Source of the DNA: Pseudomonas borbori
GTDB lineage: Bacteria > Pseudomonadota > Gammaproteobacteria > Pseudomonadales > Pseudomonadaceae
Length of the DNA stretch: 64,000 bases
Direction of reading: 5' to 3'
NCBI RefSeq assembly: GCF_900115555.1
Contig: NZ_FOWX01000017.1
Location: forward strand, 1 to 64,000
Shown: positions 36,328 through 46,052 of the stretch, piece after piece
Layout of the letters: each line of letters opens with the position of its first letter
Position numbering within the stretch: the stretch's first letter is position 1
The notes under the pieces: generated by a model
Told to the model about the DNA's origin: nothing
What the model saw: the letters and a program-made list of their open reading frames with translations, nothing else
Database searches by the model: none
Translations under genes and position numbers: made by a program

Positions 36328-37491
36328 TCAATAGGCCGACTGGTAGATCGCCAGGGCGTGGGCCTCGGTCATCTCGCGCGGATTATTGACCAGCAGGCGT
36401 TGCTGCAGCATGGCCTCGGCCGCCAGCTGGGCGAGCATCTGCTGCGGCACCCCGGCGTCGCGCAAACGGGTGGGCAGGCCGCTGCGCTCGCTGAAGTCGG
36501 CCAGCGCGCCGATCAGCTGCTCGGTCTGCGCCATGGCGTCGCCGGGGCGCAGCCTGGCGCCCAGCACCAGCGGCGCCAGCTCGGCGTACAGCGGCGCGGC
36601 GTTGGCGGCGTTGAAGCCGAGCACATGGGGCAACAGCAGGGCGTTGCTCAGGCCGTGGGGGATGTGGAAGTGCCCACCGAGCGGATAGGCCAGCGCATGC
36701 ACCGCCGCCACCGGCGCGTTGGCGAACGCCTGGCCGGCCAGGCAGGCGCCGAGCAGCATGGCCTGGCGCGCCTGGCGGTTGCCGCCGTGGTGCACCGCCT
36801 CATCGAGGTTGGCGGCGAGCAGGCGCAGCGCCTCGCGGGCCAGCAGGTCGGACAGCGGGTTCTTCTGCAGCACGCTGGTGTAGGCCTCGATGGCATGCAC
36901 CATGGCGTCGATGCCGGTGGCGGCAGTCACCGCCGGCGGCAGGCCGAGGGTGAGGTCGGCATCCAGCAGCGCCAGGTCCGGCAGCAACAGCGGCGAGACC
37001 ACACCCAGCTTGGTCGTGGCGCCGGTGGTGACGATCGCCACCGGGGTCACTTCCGAGCCGGTGCCGGCGGTGGTCGGCACCTGGATCAGCGGCAGGCGCC
37101 GACCCTTGGCCTTGCCGACGCCGTAGAGGTCGGCCAGTTGCTGGTTGCAGTCGGGATGGGCGAGCAGCGCGACCAGCTTGGCCACGTCCAGCGAACTGCC
37201 GCCGCCGAAGCCGATCACCAGCTCGGCCTTGAGCGCCCGGGCCTGCGCCACCGCGCTCTGCACTATGGCTTGCGGCGGGTCGGCCAGCACCTGGTCGAAC
37301 ACCTGGGCCGTCACCCCTTCGAGCAGGAAGCCGGGCAGCACCTCGGCGAGCAGGCCGAGCCGGGTGATGCCGGGGTCGGTGACGATCAATACCGTCCGGG
37401 CGCCGCGCTCGGCGCACAAGGCCGCCAGTCGACGGGCGGAACCGCTTGCGCAGATGATCTGCGCGGTGGTGGCGAAGCTGAATGGCTGCAT
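36328..37491 (-). CDS. Iron-containing alcohol dehydrogenase
   Basis: A 387-residue group III alcohol dehydrogenase. The NAD-binding GFGGGSSLDVAKLVA lies near residue 95, followed by PTTAGTGSEVTP; the metal ligands are in TGIDAMVHAIEAY and HALAYPLGGHFHIPHG. It oxidises an alcohol with NAD(P)+; the substrate is not decidable. GGAG lies 6 bp before the ATG at 37491. A truncated LysR-type gene lies divergently at 37673, perhaps its former regulator. Confidence 0.9.
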   Translation of the reverse strand: MQPFSFATTAQIICASGSARRLAALCAERGARTVLIVTDPGITRLGLLAEVLPGFLLEGVTAQVFDQVLADPPQAIVQSAVAQARALKAELVIGFGGGSSLDVAKLVALLAHPDCNQQLADLYGVGKAKGRRLPLIQVPTTAGTGSEVTPVAIVTTGATTKLGVVSPLLLPDLALLDADLTLGLPPAVTAATGIDAMVHAIEAYTSVLQKNPLSDLLAREALRLLAANLDEAVHHGGNRQARQAMLLGACLAGQAFANAPVAAVHALAYPLGGHFHIPHGLSNALLLPHVLGFNAANAAPLYAELAPLVLGARLRPGDAMAQTEQLIGALADFSERSGLPTRLRDAGVPQQMLAQLAAEAMLQQRLLVNNPREMTEAHALAIYQSAY

Positions 37492-37672
37492 GGAATGCTC
37501 CTCATTTTGCTCGGCACAACGCAGTGCGCACGGCTCCCCTTCTCCAAGAGACCGCGCGTGTGCCGACGTCATTCAGCACCGGCACATTCCAGACGAAGAA
37601 AAATCGCCGCCGAGCAAAAGCAAGGCGCTACTATTTTTGAAATTTAGTCTTGTGGTAAGCCGTATTCAGCAG

Positions 37673-37882
37673 ATGAATGTCCCCACATTCGATCTGAATC
37701 TGCGGCACCTATTCGATGCGCTGAACCGCCGGCGGCAACTGCTCGACGGCCCTGCAAGCGCCGATCCGCGCCGCCTAGCAGCAGGTCGAGGCGAAGCCTC
37801 CGATCCGGCGGGCAGCCTTGCCGCGAACCTCTGGAGACCCTCTCGCTACCGCGCTCGATTTCTCACCAGCGCGGACGCCTAG
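37673..37882 (+). pseudogene. Truncated LysR-type regulator
   Basis: The frame begins MNVPTFDLNLRHLFDALNRR, the usual beginning of a LysR-family HTH (family: FDLNLLRVFDAL), but then turns into sequence without the HTH helix (LAAGRGEASDPAGS) and stops after 69 residues. The gene is broken within the first 25 codons by a deletion or rearrangement. It is divergent from the alcohol dehydrogenase, the usual arrangement of a LysR regulator and its target. Confidence 0.6.
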
Positions 37883-37891
37883 CGATGGCTG

Positions 37892-38155
37892 TCAACCAGC
37901 AACCGCAGCCGGCTCCGGCACGGACGACGCGCTGCTTTGCCGCGAGTGTTGCTGCGGGTTGCGGGCGGAGGATGGTGGCTCGGTCCCGGCATGGTTCCAG
38001 AGCGGGCCCTCACTGATCAGCATGCCGTGCGTGACCAGACAGGTTCTGCCGCCGAGCTGCAACTTGAGCGGGTTGCGCTGGGCAATGACCCAGCCTTCGC
38101 GCAGCAGTTGATCGATGTACGCGCGTAGCGCAGGGAGGTAGCGTTGCTCTTTCAT
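37892..38155 (-). CDS. Small hypothetical protein
   Basis: An 87-residue frame with start ATG at 38155 and AAAGGA upstream. The first half (MKEQRYLPALRAYIDQLLRE, then LQLGGRTCLVTHGMLIS) looks like real, conserved protein; the second half (SSARNPQQHSRQSSASS) looks low in information. I do not recognise the family. It lies next to decayed sequence on both sides, so it may be partly degraded. Confidence 0.5.
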   Translation of the reverse strand: MKEQRYLPALRAYIDQLLREGWVIAQRNPLKLQLGGRTCLVTHGMLISEGPLWNHAGTEPPSSARNPQQHSRQSSASSVPEPAAVAG

Positions 38156-38829
38156 GGCAGAGTCCTTTCACACCAGCAGATGATGATTCAGGCGCCAGCC
38201 ATAGGGCTGCCGCGCTCATCCGTGAAATACGCCGTGCATAATAGTGGCCTAATGCCTTCCATAAAAGCACTATTTGCCCTGGCGCCGTAGCCGATAGCCC
38301 ACAACCGGCCATGGCGTCTGGCTTACACCAGACCCTGCCTGTGCGGCTGCATCGCCGCAGGGCCCGCCCCTGCAAGAGCGCGATGATCCCGCCCGTACAA
38401 TCCGGGAGCGATCCCAGAGATGGCAGCAGATTACGCGGGGTATCCGTCAAACGACGGAGCCTGCCGCTTCGGCATCCTCGCGGGTTTGGCCTCCCGCACA
38501 GTTACCTGCCCGCCCCTACCGCACTCCCCAGCACCTCGAGCCGACCCGGCTCGACCGACTACCGCGAATGCCGCAAGGCGGCCAAGGTGCATTTTCGCGA
38601 GCAATGCCGGGCCTGGGAAAAGCAGGTGCTATCGACCGAACAATATCTGGCACGTACCGTTTGCAACGGGGTCAATCGTGTCCGGCTGTCTCCACATGGA
38701 GGATGGGTTAGGCACCCGCCCCACCCGGCGGCGAATCACGCAGGCTTTGCGCAACAGACGGCGGGGCGTCGTGTTTGCAAGGGCGTGCCGGCTGGTTTGG
38801 CGGATTGCGGGCCGGCCGGCGCAACCTTA
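38156..38829. other. Decayed region with a coding fragment
   Basis: No complete gene. Around 38560-38670 on the plus strand one frame reads TDYRECRKAAKVHFREQCRA and EKQVLSTEQYLA with Pseudomonas-like codon use, suggesting the middle of a lost small protein gene. The flanks have no matching start or signal peptide in frame. It ends at a strong hairpin at 38830. Confidence 0.4.
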
Positions 38830-38861
38830 AAGGGGTTGCCACGCATGCATGGCAACCCCTT
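38830..38861. terminator. Strong hairpin upstream of the HPF-like gene end
   Basis: AAGGGGTTGCC and GGCAACCCCTT form a perfect 11-bp stem around ACGCATGCAT. It sits 36 bp beyond the stop of the HPF-like gene (minus strand), so it probably ends that transcript; the T-run is short. Confidence 0.7.
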
Positions 38862-38897
38862 ATGGCAATCATTCAGGAATCAACGAATGTGAGCGCC

Positions 38898-39323
38898 TTA
38901 ACCCCGGCTCAGGGCTTCTTCGTTGGCCAGGAATTCTTCCTGGAGCAGGGCCTCGGTGACTTGTTCAGGCTCTTCGCTCAGGCGTGGGTCGTCGATATGC
39001 CCGGTGGATACGGGCCTGACCTCGAGCTTGCCGACCATGTGCTCGAGGGCATGGCGCATTTTTTCGGTGGCGCCGTCCACGGCCAGATCGAGCGATGAGG
39101 CCTTGTGGGTGACTGAAATGGATTGGTGGCCTTTGGGCCGTGCTTCGATCTGGCAACGCTTGTCGGCGCCACCGGTTTTGTTGCCATTTTCGTCGCTGAG
39201 ATAGACCTCAACCCGGGTGAGAAAATCTTCGAAACGGTCCAGCCGCTCCGTCACCGTTGCGCTTACCCACTCCTGAAGCCGGACACTGCCTTCGATATGG
39301 TTGCTTCGCACATGAATTTGCAT
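38898..39323 (-). CDS. HPF/RaiA-family ribosome-associated protein
   Basis: A 141-residue protein beginning MQIHVRSNHIEGSVRLQEWV with the beta-alpha-beta-beta-beta-alpha HPF/RaiA fold pattern (VEVYLSDENGNK; CQIEARPKGHQSISVTHKA; DLAVDGATEKMRHALE). Such proteins bind the 30S decoding region and cause hibernation. It has an acidic C-terminal tail of about 35 residues instead of the dimerisation domain of long HPF. I chose the ATG at 39323 (GAGG 6 bp upstream). The same frame stays open upstream through a Cys-rich stretch. Confidence 0.85.
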   Translation of the reverse strand: MQIHVRSNHIEGSVRLQEWVSATVTERLDRFEDFLTRVEVYLSDENGNKTGGADKRCQIEARPKGHQSISVTHKASSLDLAVDGATEKMRHALEHMVGKLEVRPVSTGHIDDPRLSEEPEQVTEALLQEEFLANEEALSRG

Positions 39324-39643
39324 GGTATTCCTCGCTTCTGACGGGTCTGTACCTTCGAGGGCAGGCTTACCGCCGAGGTTCCGGACTTTGTCCTTGCAGT
39401 GCTGACAAAGGCCACAATCTGCGACGCCCCAGCTGCGTATGCGCAGCCCTGTCTTGCGCTGAGCCTGCACGGGGATGCTGAATACGCTCCCGCACATGGC
39501 CACATGACAGTTATGACAATGGCCGGCGCGGAAGGCAACCCCTATCGCCTGCACGACGGGGTAAATGATGCCGGAGCAATAGTGCCACGCCTGCGGCAAA
39601 ATGAGCTTTGCTTGCCCTACCGACCATTAGCCAAGGCGTGGAT
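39324..39643. other. Intergenic region with Cys-rich open frame
   Basis: No certain gene. On the minus strand, in frame with the HPF-like gene, there is a Cys/His-rich stretch (HCHNCHVAMCG; DCGLCQHCKDKVRNLGG) that could be a small zinc-binding protein or an N-terminal extension. It lacks a clear start signal, so I do not call it a gene. Confidence 0.35.
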
Positions 39644-40126
39644 ATGACACTTGCAACCTGGGAGCTGCTGTCCTACATCGTCACCGTGGTGGCCTTGCCC
39701 TTCGCCATTGGCGTGTTTCTGGTCGAGCAACGCAAGGAGCGCGCGAATGAACAGGAAGCCACCTGGCAGCAGATATCCGATGCCTATATCGACTTCCTCG
39801 AGGTGGTGCTGGCCAACCCGGACCTGAAGCTGCGCAGCCAACTCGCCACCCCGGACTTGACCGACGAACAGCGCGAACGCATGTGGCTGATCTTTGACAT
39901 GCTCATCTCGCTGTTCGAGCGTGCCTATCTGCTGGTCTACGAAACCGACATGGATGAGAGGAAACAGCGCCGCTGGCACTCATGGGAGGATTACATGCGC
40001 GAGTGGAGCCGGCGCGAGGATTTCCGCGAGCGGCTGCCGCAACTGCTGCGCGGGGAAGACCCGGACTTCGCCGTCTACCTGCAACGGCTGGCGGATGAGG
40101 AAGCGAGCGCACCCGGAGCCCCGTAG
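39644..40126 (+). CDS. Membrane-anchored hypothetical protein
   Basis: A 160-residue protein: one N-terminal membrane helix (LLSYIVTVVALPFAIGVFLV), then a cytoplasmic, mostly helical, highly charged domain with many Trp/Tyr/Arg (WEDYMREWSRREDFRERLPQ). The length and helical pattern suggest a signal-anchor protein; I do not recognise a named family. No operon partner: the cupin gene lies convergently downstream. Confidence 0.75.
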   Translation: MTLATWELLSYIVTVVALPFAIGVFLVEQRKERANEQEATWQQISDAYIDFLEVVLANPDLKLRSQLATPDLTDEQRERMWLIFDMLISLFERAYLLVYETDMDERKQRRWHSWEDYMREWSRREDFRERLPQLLRGEDPDFAVYLQRLADEEASAPGAP

Positions 40127-40190
40127 GATGCGCTCAACGCCAACCTGCAGAGGCGGCTGGCGTTACAGCATTGCTCTGCGCAATTGCCGG

Positions 40191-40535
40191 TCAGGCAAAG
40201 ACGAAATACTTGCGCACCGTCTCGACCACTTCCCAGGTGCCGCGCATACCCGACTCGACGATGAAGATGTCGCCGGCCTTGAGGTGAATCGGCGCCTGAC
40301 CGTCCGGGGTGATGATGCAGTAGCCTTCCTGGAAGTGGCAGTACTCCCACTTCTCGTAGGCGACCCGCCATTTGCCGGGAGTGCAGATCCAGGTGCCCAT
40401 GATCTTGCTGCCGTCTTCCGAGGTGTAGGCATTGAGGTTGACGGTGTGCGGGTCGCCGGCGAGCTTCTCCCACTTGCAGGCGTCGAGCATCGGCATGGGG
40501 GTGGTATCGCGGAGAACGGTAATCGGGTTAGGCAT
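40191..40535 (-). CDS. Cupin-domain protein (DUF861-like)
   Basis: A 114-residue single cupin. GTWICTPGKWRVAYEKWEYC and HFQEGYCIITPDG form the first motif region, and LKAGDIFIVESGMRGTWEV the second; this is the DUF861/ureidoglycine-aminohydrolase-like cupin group. The true reaction is unknown. Two ATGTCTG direct repeats lie 65-95 bp upstream of the start, possibly an activator site. Confidence 0.8.
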   Translation of the reverse strand: MPNPITVLRDTTPMPMLDACKWEKLAGDPHTVNLNAYTSEDGSKIMGTWICTPGKWRVAYEKWEYCHFQEGYCIITPDGQAPIHLKAGDIFIVESGMRGTWEVVETVRKYFVFA

Positions 40536-40600
40536 GTCTGCTCCAAATTGTTCGGCTGAAATAACACCCGCCTAACCTAGAGCCTCCGGCGCCTGCACGA

Positions 40601-40628
40601 ATGTCTGTAGTCGACCCCAAAATGTCTG
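40601..40628 (-). promoter_or_regulatory. ATGTCTG direct repeat upstream of the cupin gene
   Basis: ATGTCTG occurs at 40601-40607 and 40622-40628, exactly 21 bp apart, i.e. two helical turns. Paired half sites at this spacing are typical of AraC-family activators. Inference only. Confidence 0.35.
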
Positions 40629-40981
40629 GAAACGCGCTGTTGTTTGAGTGCGATGGATCGGCGCGCCATCCCGGATGACGCAGGCTCCTGAGTTTTGGGC
40701 AATATCGAGCGCCGTGGCGAGACCGCCGCCAGGCATTCGCGGCAAGGCGAAAGCTCTTTCAGCACCACACGGCCTTGCTTGCGTCTAAAGCCAACCCAAC
40801 AGCGGCTACACCCGGGATTCTCGACAAGCAACCGGCCCAGGCCAGGGAATACGGGGCTGTTGCCGGGGTTTATGAGTGTTAATTCCTTAAGCCTCAGGTT
40901 TTATCGCCACTCGTACTAAACATCTCGCCATGAATCGGGCTACCTTAAGACTCAGGACGGCAACAAGGAGGGCTTAAGCGA

Positions 40982-41143
40982 ATGACGACACGCAGTATCA
41001 CTTGTCCCCCAATCAGCACCCACGTGATTCTGCACGCCGGCCATAGTGCCAACGCACAGAATGCACGTGTAACCATGGAGTCGATAAGTCCGACCGTGGG
41101 TGCAGGTCAACCACATCATAAAGCGCTACAACTCCGCGCTTAG
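40982..41143 (+). CDS. Possible very small protein
   Basis: A 53-residue frame starting MTTRSITCPPISTHVILHAG, with an unusually good ribosome site (AAGGAGGG 9 bp upstream). The codon use is not like the host's, and no family is recognised. It is listed only because of the ribosome site. Confidence 0.2.
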   Translation: MTTRSITCPPISTHVILHAGHSANAQNARVTMESISPTVGAGQPHHKALQLRA

Positions 41144-41411
41144 CGCGTAACGCCGTAGCTTGCGCATGGGCAAATCGTACAAGGCAAAACAGGAGAACGG
41201 CATAACCCGACCATGGGTCAGGATAGATAGCCCTAGCGCTAACGAAGATCCGTTCAACTGCAGAGCATGACGACCCAACGCAGCATCCTGGCACTCGTCC
41301 AGGCGGTCAGCGACACCGATCCAGCGCCCTGCACGGGGCGTGCACCAGAAAAATCCGAGACGGCGGCTGACCCTCACCAGCGCCGCCTCGGTTCGGATCT
41401 TCCCCTTTCCT

Positions 41412-41450
41412 ACACATTTCATCCCGATCAAGCATCGGGATGAAATGTGT
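41412..41450. repeat. 39-bp near-perfect palindrome
   Basis: Seventeen-base arms ACACATTTCATCCCGAT and their exact complement surround CAAGC. It has no T-run and does not match the three repeat families of this window. A protein-binding site, a transposon end or an RNA hairpin are all possible. Confidence 0.75.
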
Positions 41451-41641
41451 CGTGCGCGGTGATGCCGCCCAACCTCTCCACCTGACGCGACGCCATAGCC
41501 CAGTAGGCTGTGCCCTGCGCAGCAATCGCGTGTTGCCGGCGGTGCACACGGCGCAGCCTACCGAAGCGCAGGCCTACATCGGATTGACTTCTCGAGGTCT
41601 GCGGCGCGGCATCGAGATCACGGCCCCAGCGCCATACTCAC

Positions 41642-41662
41642 GTAGGGTGCGCCGTGCGCACC
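41642..41662. repeat. Half copy of the GTAGGGTGCGC repeat
   Basis: GTAGGGTGCGCCGTGCGCACC, the left half of the family element; no right half follows. It lies just beyond the 3' end of recQ. Confidence 0.6.
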
Positions 41663-41716
41663 AATTGCTTTCGCCGCATCGGGCGGCATTTGCGCGCGGC
41701 GAGCTTCGTCGCGGCG

Positions 41717-43654
<1,938 letters not shown>

Positions 43655-43741
43655 ACGCTGTCACTCCGTTGACCGCTGGATGGCCTGTGACCATAACGCG
43701 GCGAAGGTGGGTCAGGCCAGCCGAAAAATCGATGCGACCTC

Positions 43742-43765
43742 GTAGCCCGGATTGTATCCGGCTAC
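43742..43765. repeat. Short GTAGCCCGG palindrome
   Basis: GTAGCCCGGAT and ATCCGGCTAC arms with a minimal loop; a compact variant of the family at 34112-34178. Confidence 0.6.
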
Positions 43766-43816
43766 GGCGCCGTTCGCGGACAAGTCCGCTCCCACAGGGG
43801 ATCGGCGCGACGTGCG

Positions 43817-43905
43817 GAAATGCAGTTGCTGAAAACCGAAAACACGCTCGGGAGTACCGTGCATGGACTGTTACGCCTTGATCCGCTGGCTGTATACGAC
43901 CATGG
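43817..43905 (-). pseudogene. Duplicated, degraded 5' end and leader of recQ
   Basis: On the minus strand an ATG at 43864 begins MHGTPERVFGFQQL, against MYTTLERVFGFQQL at the true recQ start. Similarity continues upstream of the start (CTGTTACGCC..ATCCGCTGG against CTGTCACTCC..ACCGCTGG). After 14 codons similarity ends. It is therefore a partial duplication of the recQ start and leader, lying 210 bp upstream of the gene. Confidence 0.7.
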
Positions 43906-44116
43906 TCCAGCAACCGAAATGAACGTTTGCCTGAGTCATAGGCTGAACAGCCTCAGGATAAATCCGCCCGCTTCGAAAGCGTTGCCGCGGTTTGCCGCCA
44001 AGCTCGATAGGTAATGTTCATCAATACATCACAACCCCGTCAGCATTGATTCAGCGCATGATGTGAAGCATCCCTCAACTATAAAATCATCGCTTTTCTG
44101 ACTACGGAGCCCAGGC

Positions 44117-46006
44117 ATGGAAGCATTACGGCGAATGCCCTTGCGCTACAAGTTCTGGGCGGTCAACGGTGTAGCCTTCTTCAGTATCCTGCTGGTGGTC
44201 GTAGTGGCCATGGCGCTGGAGCAGCGCAGTGTCAACCAGAGCCGGCAGGATCAGGCACGGAGTCTGTTGCTGTGGTGGCAGGGGGGCGAGGCCGCATTGC
44301 CCGATGGCCCGCTGCAACCCATGCGCCTCGCTGACGCCGCCACCTCTCCTGTCCGGCAACGGCTGATCAAGGCCGCCGGGGCCGAGCCGGAGTGGGTCAA
44401 CCTGTCCGGCCTGACCCTGCTGGATGCCCAGACCCCACTCGGCGCCTGGGTGCGCCAGCAGGAAGGCGCCGGGGTGCTGGCGGTACTGGTCAGCGGCATG
44501 AGCTTTCAGCAAGTATTCGTCGAACGTGCGCCGGTGTATGCGCTGGCGGTATTCCTGCTGATGCTGGGTTTGCTGTGCGGCTCGCAGATGCTGATCCGCT
44601 TTGTCGAGAGCTATCAACGCCAGTTGCAGCAAATGGCCCATTTCGACTCGCTGACCGGCTTGCCCAACCGGGCGCTGGCGTACGACAGACTGGCGCACGC
44701 ACTGGACAAGGTGACGCGCCGTGGCGGCCACCTCGCGGTGCTGTTTATCGACCTGGATCGCTTCAAGACGCTCAACGATAGCTATGGCCATGGCTTTGGC
44801 GACACCGTGCTGCGCGCGGTTGCCCAGCGCCTGCAGACGCGCTGCCGCCAGGAAGATACCCTGGCGCGGTTGGGCGGCGACGAGTTCCTGCTGATTCTCG
44901 AGCAGCTGCCGGCACCGAACACGGCCAGCCTGGTGGCACGCAGCCTGCTGCAGTTGCTCGAACAGCCATTGCAACTGGAAGAGGGTCATGAGCTGTATGT
45001 GGGCGCGAGCATCGGCATTGCCCTGTACCCCGGCGATGGCGGCGATGCGGCGGAACTGATCCGCAACGCGGATGCGGCCATGTACAGTGCCAAGGCCAAC
45101 GGCCGTAACACCTGTGCCCATTACATCCCCCGCCTGACCGAGCATGCGCGGACCCGGTTCGAGCTGGAGCGCTCCCTGCGCGGGGCTCTGCATAACCAAG
45201 AATTGAGCCTGCACTTTCAGCCGCTAATGCGCCTGGCGGACGGCCATTGCCTGGGCGCCGAGGCGCTGCTGCGCTGGCACAGCCCGCAGCATGGTCAGGT
45301 GGGGCCGGATACCTTTATCCCGCTGGCCGAAGACAGCGGGCAGATTGTGCCGATCGGCAGCTGGGTGCTGAACGAGGCGTGCCGCCAGGCCAGCGCCTGG
45401 CGCGAAGAAGGCCTGCTGCTGGAGACCATTGCCGTCAACCTGTCGCCGATCCAGTTCATGCAGCAAGACATCGTCCAGCTGGTCGCGCGGGCCTTGGCCG
45501 GCAGCGGCCTGCCGGCTCATTGCCTGGAGCTGGAAATCACCGAAGGCGCACTGATGCGCCACACCGATCAAGCGGAAAATACCCTGAACGCCCTCAAGGC
45601 CCTGGGCGTGCGGATAGCGGTGGACGATTTCGGCACCGGCTACTCATCGCTGGCTTATCTGCGCCGCTTCGCCCTGGACAAGCTGAAGATCGATAAAAGC
45701 TTCATGGCCGGAGTGCCCGCCAATAGCAGCGACTGCCAGTTAGTCCATACCATTATCGCCATGGCCAGATCCATGCAACTGACGGTGCTGGCCGAAGGGG
45801 TGGAAACGCCGGAGCAGCAAGGCTGGTTGCTGGCCGAAGGCTGCGACCAGTGCCAGGGTTACCTGCTCGGCCGGCCCATGGCGGCTGAGTCGTTCGCGCA
45901 GCACTGGCAGGCGTTGTCGGCCGTTGCCGCAACGCAGGGCGGCGCCTGCGGTCAGCCGTACGCCGGTGTAGCCCCGCCCCAGGCGCCCTTGCCGGCTCGC
46001 CCATGA
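44117..46006 (+). CDS. GGDEF-EAL membrane signalling protein
   Basis: A 629-residue protein: N-terminal membrane helix (VNGVAFFSILLVVVVAMAL), a periplasmic part of about 110 residues, a second helix (YALAVFLLMLGLLCGSQML), a GGDEF domain with GGDEF at residues 253-257, and an EAL domain with EAL at 382-384 and VDDFGTGYSSLAYL. Both signature motifs are intact, so it could make and/or break cyclic-di-GMP. The EAL ligand residues look complete, favouring phosphodiesterase activity. Its stop overlaps the pckA terminator. Confidence 0.92.
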   Translation: MEALRRMPLRYKFWAVNGVAFFSILLVVVVAMALEQRSVNQSRQDQARSLLLWWQGGEAALPDGPLQPMRLADAATSPVRQRLIKAAGAEPEWVNLSGLTLLDAQTPLGAWVRQQEGAGVLAVLVSGMSFQQVFVERAPVYALAVFLLMLGLLCGSQMLIRFVESYQRQLQQMAHFDSLTGLPNRALAYDRLAHALDKVTRRGGHLAVLFIDLDRFKTLNDSYGHGFGDTVLRAVAQRLQTRCRQEDTLARLGGDEFLLILEQLPAPNTASLVARSLLQLLEQPLQLEEGHELYVGASIGIALYPGDGGDAAELIRNADAAMYSAKANGRNTCAHYIPRLTEHARTRFELERSLRGALHNQELSLHFQPLMRLADGHCLGAEALLRWHSPQHGQVGPDTFIPLAEDSGQIVPIGSWVLNEACRQASAWREEGLLLETIAVNLSPIQFMQQDIVQLVARALAGSGLPAHCLELEITEGALMRHTDQAENTLNALKALGVRIAVDDFGTGYSSLAYLRRFALDKLKIDKSFMAGVPANSSDCQLVHTIIAMARSMQLTVLAEGVETPEQQGWLLAEGCDQCQGYLLGRPMAAESFAQHWQALSAVAATQGGACGQPYAGVAPPQAPLPARP

Positions 46007-46028
46007 AAAAGCCGCCCGAAGGCGGCTT
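46006..46028 (-). terminator. Terminator of pckA
   Basis: On the minus strand AAGCCGCC-TTCG-GGCGGCTT is followed by TTT. It lies 25 bp after the pckA stop and abuts the stop codon of the convergent GGDEF-EAL gene. Confidence 0.85.
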
Positions 46029-46052
46029 GTGCAAGCAGCCCTAGACCGCGGC

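Larger units (their letters stand above)
40536..41716. other. Long gene-poor region
   Basis: About 1.2 kb without a convincing gene. It contains the cupin upstream region, two very short frames (40982 and 41267), a 17-bp perfect palindrome (41412-41450), and a repeat copy at 41642. Codon use in every frame is unlike the neighbours, and the middle (40880-41260) is less GC-rich; it looks like decayed or acquired DNA. Confidence 0.5.
43655..44116. other. Intergenic region between recQ and the GGDEF-EAL gene
   Basis: It contains the recQ leader, a GTAGCCCGG repeat (43742-43765), the recQ 5' ghost (43817-43905) and the promoter area of the GGDEF-EAL gene (44030-44110, AT-richer). No further gene seen. 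Confidence 0.5.

Noticed and set aside
41267..41443. 58-residue open frame MTTQRSILALVQ...
   Set aside because: No ribosome site, foreign-looking codon use, and it ends inside the 41412-41450 palindrome.
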